A DNA stretch of 64,000 bases from an uncultured Rothia sp. (GTDB taxonomy: Bacteria > Actinomycetota > Actinomycetes > Actinomycetales > Micrococcaceae), in contig NZ_CAKAPD010000008.1 in the NCBI RefSeq assembly GCF_916715725.1, positions 37,553 through 101,552 on the forward strand, in the 5' to 3' direction. The notes under the pieces were generated by a model that worked only from the letters and a program-made list of their open reading frames with translations, had not been told where the DNA came from and did no database searches. The position numbers and the translations under genes are program-made. Positions 58,953 to 64,000 of this stretch are shown here, piece by piece (positions within the stretch are counted from its first letter, which is position 1; each line of letters starts with the position of its first letter).

Positions 58953-60812
58953 ATGGCACCGGAAGCACATGACGCACCCTCGACGACTAACGCACCTGAA
59001 ACGACGAGCGGCACCGCTACAGGCGCGCGCCGCCAGCGTACCCAGAAAAAGCCGCGTCAGTCCCTCACCGAGCGCGTCAAGAGCATCCGACCCCTTGAAC
59101 TTCTGCCCGGTCTGCTGCTTGCCGCCGCCGTCATGGCGCTGTACACCTACTACTCGCTTCAGCAGATGAAGCACTGGGTGACCCCCTCCTGGGACCTGGC
59201 GATTTTTACTCAGATGGCGCAGGCGTACTCGCACTTCTCCGTGCCCATCGTGCCGATTAAGGGGCCCGACTTTAACCTCTGGGGTGACCACTTCCACCCG
59301 ATTCTGGTGCTTCTGGGACCCGTCTACGCGCTGTTCCCCTCGCCGACCACCCTGCTGGTGGTGCAGAACGCCCTGGTCGCCTTCGCAAGCTTCGCCATTG
59401 TGCGCTTCACTCAGCGTGCCTTCGCGCTCGCCCAGAAAACTGAAGATGCACAGAAGACTGAGGACGCGCAGAAGAACGAACCCGCGCAGAACGCTCAGTC
59501 CGCAAAACTTCAGAGTGTCATCCCGACCCTCACCGGTCTGCTGCTCGGTGCCGGATTCGCCCTCAGCTTCGGCGTTCAGCAGGCCATCGCCGCCCAATTC
59601 CATGAAGTAGCCTTCGCCGTGCCGCTGCTCGCCATGAGCCTCGGTTACCTGGTTCTCGCCTCGCGAGTGAGCGGCACCGAACGTGCCCGCTACCTCGCCT
59701 ACGCCTGCTGGTGGTCCCTGCCCATTGCCTTTGTCAAAGAAGATATGGGTATTACTGTTGTAGCCATCGGCCTCATTATCTTTATCCGCACCGGCTGGCT
59801 GAGCACCGCCGTAGACATTCTGATGCCGCGCCTCTCCGCAGGAACCCCCGCCCCCATGCGCACCCGCATGCAGCAGCTCTACTCCTCGTGGGCACGCACC
59901 CCCGCCGTCGCAGAATCCACCATGGTCATGATGTGGGGTGTGTTCTGGTCGGTCGTCGCCGTCTACGTGATCCTGCCCTACTTCAACAGCGGTGGAAACT
60001 TCGATTACGCCGACAAGGTGAACTTCTCCGCCGCCCTGGGTGACCCCTTCGGCTCAGCGCTGCAGATGCTCAGCAACAACACCAAGCTGGCAACCCTCGG
60101 ACTGCTGCTCATTACCGGAGCTGTCCTCTGGGTGATTTCTCCGCTCGCGGCAATTGCCCTGCCGACCCTCGCCTGGCGTCTGCTCTCCACCATGGAATCC
60201 TACTGGGCAAGCACCTGGCACTACTCGCTCGTGCTCATGCCCGTCGTCTTCCTCGCCTTGCTGGACGCCGTCGTGCGTGTACGCTACGGCGTGGTTCCCG
60301 CCGCAATTCCGGTACGCTCGGCTGCGCGCGCGGCTGATAGTGCCTCCGCCGAGGAATCCCAGACCAACACCGAACCTGGTCGCCTTAGCGCCATGGCACG
60401 CCGCATGCCCGTATGGGCTCTACCCGCCGCGGCGCTCTTCCTTGCGGTATCCCCGATCTTCGTGGCAGGCTCCCAGCAGCCCCTCGCCTCCCTGGGCAAT
60501 GCGCAGTTCACCGCCTCGGCTCTGACCGCCACCGACCAGATGAAGCAGGATGCCGTGCAGAAGGTACCCGAAGGGGTGTCGGTCGCCTCTGACCTGTCGA
60601 TTCTGACTCAGCTGATTCCCGGCCGCACCGTCTACTGGATCGGTCACACCGGTGAGCCCGCACCCGACTACGTGGTCATCGACCGCAGGAGCAACTCCTG
60701 GGGCGGCAACCCGCCGACCAACGCCGCACAGTACGCGGCCGACCGCTACGGCCATTCCTACGCTAAGTACGCGACCGTTGGCACGATTGATATTGTGCGC
60801 CGCGTAGACTAG
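58953..60812 (+). CDS. DUF2079 polytopic membrane protein (GT-C-like)
   Basis: The 619-residue protein has about ten membrane segments. Early in the chain is the DUF2079 signature WDLAIFTQMAQAYSHF, followed by GDHFHPILVLLGPVYALFPS, where the aspartate and histidines recall GT-C glycosyltransferase active sites. A cytosolic loop near residue 165 carries tandem KTEDAQ repeats. The C-terminal soluble part ends PDYVVIDRR and NAAQYAADRYGHSYAKYA. Function unknown. GAGAGAAGGA precedes ATG 58953. Confidence 0.82.
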   Translation: MAPEAHDAPSTTNAPETTSGTATGARRQRTQKKPRQSLTERVKSIRPLELLPGLLLAAAVMALYTYYSLQQMKHWVTPSWDLAIFTQMAQAYSHFSVPIVPIKGPDFNLWGDHFHPILVLLGPVYALFPSPTTLLVVQNALVAFASFAIVRFTQRAFALAQKTEDAQKTEDAQKNEPAQNAQSAKLQSVIPTLTGLLLGAGFALSFGVQQAIAAQFHEVAFAVPLLAMSLGYLVLASRVSGTERARYLAYACWWSLPIAFVKEDMGITVVAIGLIIFIRTGWLSTAVDILMPRLSAGTPAPMRTRMQQLYSSWARTPAVAESTMVMMWGVFWSVVAVYVILPYFNSGGNFDYADKVNFSAALGDPFGSALQMLSNNTKLATLGLLLITGAVLWVISPLAAIALPTLAWRLLSTMESYWASTWHYSLVLMPVVFLALLDAVVRVRYGVVPAAIPVRSAARAADSASAEESQTNTEPGRLSAMARRMPVWALPAAALFLAVSPIFVAGSQQPLASLGNAQFTASALTATDQMKQDAVQKVPEGVSVASDLSILTQLIPGRTVYWIGHTGEPAPDYVVIDRRSNSWGGNPPTNAAQYAADRYGHSYAKYATVGTIDIVRRVD

Positions 60813-60834
60813 CCCTTCGGTTCAGCGTCTCAAT

Positions 60835-60869
60835 GAGCGCCCACCCTGCAAATGCTGGGGTGGGCGCTC
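60835..60869 (+). terminator. Hairpin after the DUF2079 gene
   Basis: GAGCGCCCACCC pairs with GGGTGGGCGCTC; the T-run is poor. Confidence 0.7.
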
Positions 60870-60926
60870 GCCGTTAAGAGATGAGGTTTTAAGCACCTTT
60901 TTATGGCTCAAGTGGGGACCCTGCTG

Positions 60927-61460
60927 TACACTGGATAGAACACGGGAACCCCCGATGAAGGTCTTGTGCGCACCCGGCACCCAAGGTGGTGCTGGAATTG
61001 TAGGTGCGCCGTACTCACCATCACCGATTGATACGCCCCATAAACTTACGGTTTACACCGTAACACGCGGGCTTCTCTTAACGATCTCTGGTCCAGCGTC
61101 TTTGCTGCGTCTGCTGTAACAGACACACCACCGCCGTGTAAGCGGGAAGGCGAACCACCAGGAATACGTGACATTGCATGTGAGCATTACCCACCCTGTA
61201 CACCCCTGATCCACAGGGACTACTGTGCGCCAAGCGCAGAGTACGAACGGGCGTGCGGATAATGTGCCGAGAAATTCAAGACCACCCCCAGCAAAAGCCG
61301 CTACCCGCAGCATCCGCAGAACACCTCTGCAGAATGCGCCGGTACGGAGGACCCCTGGACGTTCTACTCCCCAGGGGATGATGTGTGGCTGGGCCGTGAA
61401 GGGGACACCCGGTAAGCGCCGAAAAGCGTGCGCTTCCACCCCTACCGTATAGAGGAAAAA
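60927..61460 (+). promoter_or_regulatory. Long structured 5' leader of the DEAD-box helicase gene
   Basis: A -10-like TACACT (60927-60932) is followed by about 520 bases without a supported gene. It can form several hairpins: GCGCACC (60968-60974) with GGTGCGC (61003-61009) and an inner stem; TTACGG (61046-61051) with CCGTAA (61058-61063); CCCCTGG (61352-61358) with CCAGGGG (61371-61377). Long regulated leaders are known for cold-inducible RNA helicase genes in other bacteria. A 75-codon frame at 61225-61452 lacks support. Confidence 0.5.
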
Positions 61461-63656
61461 TTGACTGAGAATACTGCTACCCCGGCCGAACTGAACGCCG
61501 AGGCAGAGACCGTTGTGACCACTGAGAACATCACCGAGAACACCGTTGAGAGCCCTGCTGTAGAAGCAGAAGAAACCACCGCAGAAGCTACTGCAGAAAC
61601 CCCCGCAGAAGAAACCGCCGACAAGGCTGAAGAAGAAGGCGTACGCTTCACCGACCTGGGCCTGGACGCCCGCGTCCTGGCAGCTCTGGAAGAGGTAGGC
61701 TACGAGAAGCCGTCCCCCATCCAGGAACAGACCATCCCGCTGCTGCTCGAAGGCCACGACGTGGTCGGTCTGGCACAGACCGGTACCGGTAAGACCGCAG
61801 CATTCGCGCTGCCGGCACTGTCCCGCATGGCTGAACTCGCCGACATCAACGGCGTTTCCCGCGACACCCAGGTTCTGGTCCTGGCACCCACCCGCGAGCT
61901 GGCTCTGCAGGTTGCAGAAGCCTTCTCCTCCTACGCAACCCACATGGAGGACTTCACCGTCCTGCCCATCTACGGTGGCTCCCCCTACGGCCCGCAGCTG
62001 GCCGGTCTGCGCCGCGGTGCGCAGGTCGTCGTCGGTACCCCCGGCCGCGTGATTGACCATCTCGAAAAGGGCTCCCTGGACCTGTCCAACCTGCAGTACC
62101 TGGTACTGGACGAGGCAGACGAAATGCTGCGCATGGGCTTCGCCGAAGACGTGGAAAAGATCCTCGAAGGCACCCCCGACAGCAAGCAGGTTGCGCTCTT
62201 CTCCGCAACCATGCCCAACTCGATCCGCAAGATTGCTCAGCAGTACCTGAACGACCCCACCGAGATCCGCGTCAAGGCTAAGACCACCACCAGCGCAAAT
62301 ATCTCCCAGCGCTACATGCAGGTCATGCACTCCCACAAGCTGGATGCAATGACCCGCGTGCTCGAGGTCGAAAACTACGACGGCATCATCGTCTTCGTGC
62401 GCACCAAGAAGGAAACCGAGGAAGTTGCCGACAAGCTGAAGGCACGCGGTTTCGCGGCAGCAGCGATTAACGGTGACATCCCCCAGCAGCTGCGTGAGCG
62501 GACCGTTGACGCCCTGCGTGACGGCCGCATTGACATCCTCGTGGCAACCGACGTGGCAGCACGTGGCCTGGACGTTGAGCGCATCTCCCTGGTCGTCAAC
62601 TACGACATCCCCCACGACACCGAGTCCTACGTGCACCGCATCGGTCGTACCGGCCGTGCAGGTCGCGAAGGTGCCGCAATCCTCTTCGTCACCCCGCGTG
62701 AGAAGTACATGCTACGTCAGATCGAGAAGGCAACCCGCCAGAAGGTCGAGCCGATGCACATGCCCACCGCAGAGGCAGTGAACGAGACCCGTAAGCAGCG
62801 CTTCGCACAGCAGATTACCGAGACCATCGAGTCTGAGGACCTGAGCTTCTTCCGCCAGATTATCGAGGACTACGAGAACGAGCACGACACCACCGCTGAG
62901 GACATCGCAGCCGCGCTGGCTGTTATCGCCCAGCAGGGTCGCCCCTTCTTCCTTGACGAGGAAGAGGACATCGCACGCAACTCCCGCCCGTTCTCCGACG
63001 ATGATTCGGACCGCGGCGGCCGCAAGGCAAAGCGCGCACACAACGACGAGGGCATGGTCAACTACAAGCTGAACGTTGGCCGTTCCTCCCGCGTGACCGC
63101 AGGCGCTATTGTGGGTGCACTGGCTAACGAGGGTGGCATTAAGGGCTCCCAGATTGGCTCCATCGACATTCGCCAGCACTTCACCATTGTTGGCCTGCCC
63201 GAGGACCTGCCCCGCGACTTCTTCGATCGCCTGCGCGACACCAAGATTGCTGGCGAGTTCATCAACATCCGTAAGGACAATGGTCCCAAGGGTGGCGGTG
63301 GCCGCGGCTTCGGCGGCGGTCGTCGTGAGGGCGGCTACCGCGACTTCGATCGCCGCGATGGTGGTCGTCGTGACGGTGGTCGTCGCGAGGGTGGCTACCG
63401 CGGTAACCGTGACGGTGGCCGTGACTTCGGCGGTGACCGTGACTTCAAGCGTGGTGGCCGCGATTTCGGTGGCAAGCGCAACGACCGTGACTTCGGTGGT
63501 CGTGACGGTGGCCGCGATAACCGTCGTGATGGTGGCTACCGTGGCAACCGCGACGGTGGTCGTGATTTCGGCGGTCGCGATAACCGCCGCGATGGTGGCT
63601 ACCGCGGTAACCGTGACGGTGGCCGTGACTTCGGTGGCCGCGGCAAGCGCTACTAA
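61461..63656 (+). CDS. deaD: DEAD-box ATP-dependent RNA helicase (DeaD/CsdA-type)
   Basis: The 731-residue helicase has an acidic, Thr/Glu-rich N-terminal tail of about 65 residues. The core follows: Q-motif region PSPIQEQTIPLL, motif I AQTGTGKTAAF, Ia PTRELALQ, Ib TPGRVIDHL, II DEADEML, III SATMP, V ATDVAARGLD and VI HRIGRTGRAGR. A DbpA-like RNA-binding domain lies near residues 530-610 (VNYKLNVGRSSRVTAG), then an RGG-type tail of repeated RDGGRDFGG and GYRGNRDGG units. TTG 61461 is chosen because AGAGG lies five bases upstream; the GTG at 61428 has no such site. Confidence 0.93.
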   Translation: MTENTATPAELNAEAETVVTTENITENTVESPAVEAEETTAEATAETPAEETADKAEEEGVRFTDLGLDARVLAALEEVGYEKPSPIQEQTIPLLLEGHDVVGLAQTGTGKTAAFALPALSRMAELADINGVSRDTQVLVLAPTRELALQVAEAFSSYATHMEDFTVLPIYGGSPYGPQLAGLRRGAQVVVGTPGRVIDHLEKGSLDLSNLQYLVLDEADEMLRMGFAEDVEKILEGTPDSKQVALFSATMPNSIRKIAQQYLNDPTEIRVKAKTTTSANISQRYMQVMHSHKLDAMTRVLEVENYDGIIVFVRTKKETEEVADKLKARGFAAAAINGDIPQQLRERTVDALRDGRIDILVATDVAARGLDVERISLVVNYDIPHDTESYVHRIGRTGRAGREGAAILFVTPREKYMLRQIEKATRQKVEPMHMPTAEAVNETRKQRFAQQITETIESEDLSFFRQIIEDYENEHDTTAEDIAAALAVIAQQGRPFFLDEEEDIARNSRPFSDDDSDRGGRKAKRAHNDEGMVNYKLNVGRSSRVTAGAIVGALANEGGIKGSQIGSIDIRQHFTIVGLPEDLPRDFFDRLRDTKIAGEFINIRKDNGPKGGGGRGFGGGRREGGYRDFDRRDGGRRDGGRREGGYRGNRDGGRDFGGDRDFKRGGRDFGGKRNDRDFGGRDGGRDNRRDGGYRGNRDGGRDFGGRDNRRDGGYRGNRDGGRDFGGRGKRY

Positions 63657-63731
63657 GATTGCGGCTAAGCCTAGAGCCTGCGTTATGAGGGGCTACTGAG
63701 AGGATCGGCTAGCAGCCTTATAACGTGCCTC

Positions 63732-63773
63732 AAAGACCGGTAGGGGAGTGATGAGCTCTCCTGCCGGTCTTTG
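63732..63773 (+). terminator. deaD terminator
   Basis: AAAGACCGG pairs with CCGGTCTTT, with an inner AGGGGAG/CTCTCCT stem. Confidence 0.85.
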
Positions 63774-63906
63774 TCATATTCCCCGAGAGTGAGCCTAGGG
63801 CGCGTTTGGGGCGCGTTTGGGGGAGGGGCGAGGTGACCTCCGGCGGGTGGTGCGCTCCTCCTGAACCAGACCGCCTTAAATGTGGTGTATGCCATAGCTT
63901 TTCCGC

Positions 63907-63935
63907 TTGCGAGCATTCTTGAAGACCTGTATAGT
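63907..63935 (+). promoter_or_regulatory. tRNA-Thr promoter
   Basis: A -35 TTGCGA (63907-63912) and a -10 TATAGT (63930-63935) with a 17-base spacer, 10 bases before the tRNA. Confidence 0.75.
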
Positions 63936-63945
63936 TTTACCTGTT

Positions 63946-64000
63946 GCCCCGATAGCTCAGTGGTAGAGCGCCATCTTGGTAAGATGGAGGTCCCGGGATC
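63946..64000 (+). tRNA. tRNA-Thr (anticodon GGT), 3' end cut by the window
   Basis: The acceptor strand GCCCCGA, D-arm AGCTCAGTGGTAGAGC and anticodon arm CCATC-TTGGTAA-GATGG are present, with anticodon GGT at 63978-63980. The T-arm and 3' acceptor strand lie beyond the window. Confidence 0.9.

Noticed and set aside
61225..61452. 75-codon frame in the deaD leader
   Set aside because: Arg/Pro/Thr-rich composition typical of non-coding GC-rich sequence, no ribosome-binding site; the RNA leader is the better reading.
63330..63650. Short tandem repeats that could suggest a CRISPR-like array
   Set aside because: They encode the in-frame RGG tail of the helicase and have no regular spacers.

Overview
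The window looks like a core chromosomal segment of a moderately GC-rich actinobacterium, most likely a Micrococcaceae member close to Rothia. This rests on the mix of menaquinone genes, a CmtR-type metal sensor, the 32-residue bS22-like ribosomal protein, a MetPS transporter, the codon bias and frequent GTG/TTG starts. The assignment is inference; no rRNA gene is present to confirm it.

Layout. 1-800: the end of a tRNA U34 hydroxylase gene and a GyrI-like protein. 1030-4300: a flavin-dependent monooxygenase gene, then a cmtR/cation-efflux cassette lying between degraded copies of its two neighbours (a monooxygenase remnant and a fragment of the pyrimidine-dimer glycosylase gene). 4300-11100: a methyltransferase, a PPOX-fold protein, topA and a Ppx/GppA phosphatase. 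11160-15420: an AT-rich island of three unrecognised membrane-protein genes. Two of them share an identical 24-nt leader, two ~300-bp structured repeats follow genes, and a related hairpin occurs three times. 15420-20500: a ClC-type protein, proC and a TrkA/TrkH potassium system. 20900-24310: two consecutive HTH proteins with very long disordered tails, then the bS22 gene. 24820-46580: a dispersed menaquinone pathway (menA, menE, menB, menD, menC, menG and a polyprenyl synthase) interleaved with putP, gluQ, a glycosyltransferase-like gene, a PAP2 phosphatase, a cupin, an SDR and an amino-acid ABC transporter. 46950-57370: metPS, rarD, a DUF6882-like protein divergent from a YezG/SseB-like protein, a Fur regulator, htpX, yajQ, tRNA-Tyr and trxA. 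57450-64000: a DNA glycosylase, a DUF2079 membrane protein, a DEAD-box helicase behind a long leader, and the start of tRNA-Thr.

How the genes work together. MenD, MenC, MenE, MenB, MenA and MenG, with a polyprenyl diphosphate synthase, cover most of the route from isochorismate to menaquinone; menF and the thioesterase step are not in the window. CmtR and the CDF protein form a two-gene metal detoxification unit. TrkA/TrkH, ClC, PutP, MetPS and the polar amino-acid ABC system form a transport-rich background. Several regulators and small proteins (cmtR, the ArsR-like gene at 20912, the PPOX gene, fur) have a -10 element about seven bases before the start codon, suggesting leaderless mRNAs.

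The part least explained by known families is the AT-rich membrane-protein island at 11160-15420 with its paired hairpin repeats. Next are the two transcription factors with long tails at 20912-24301.
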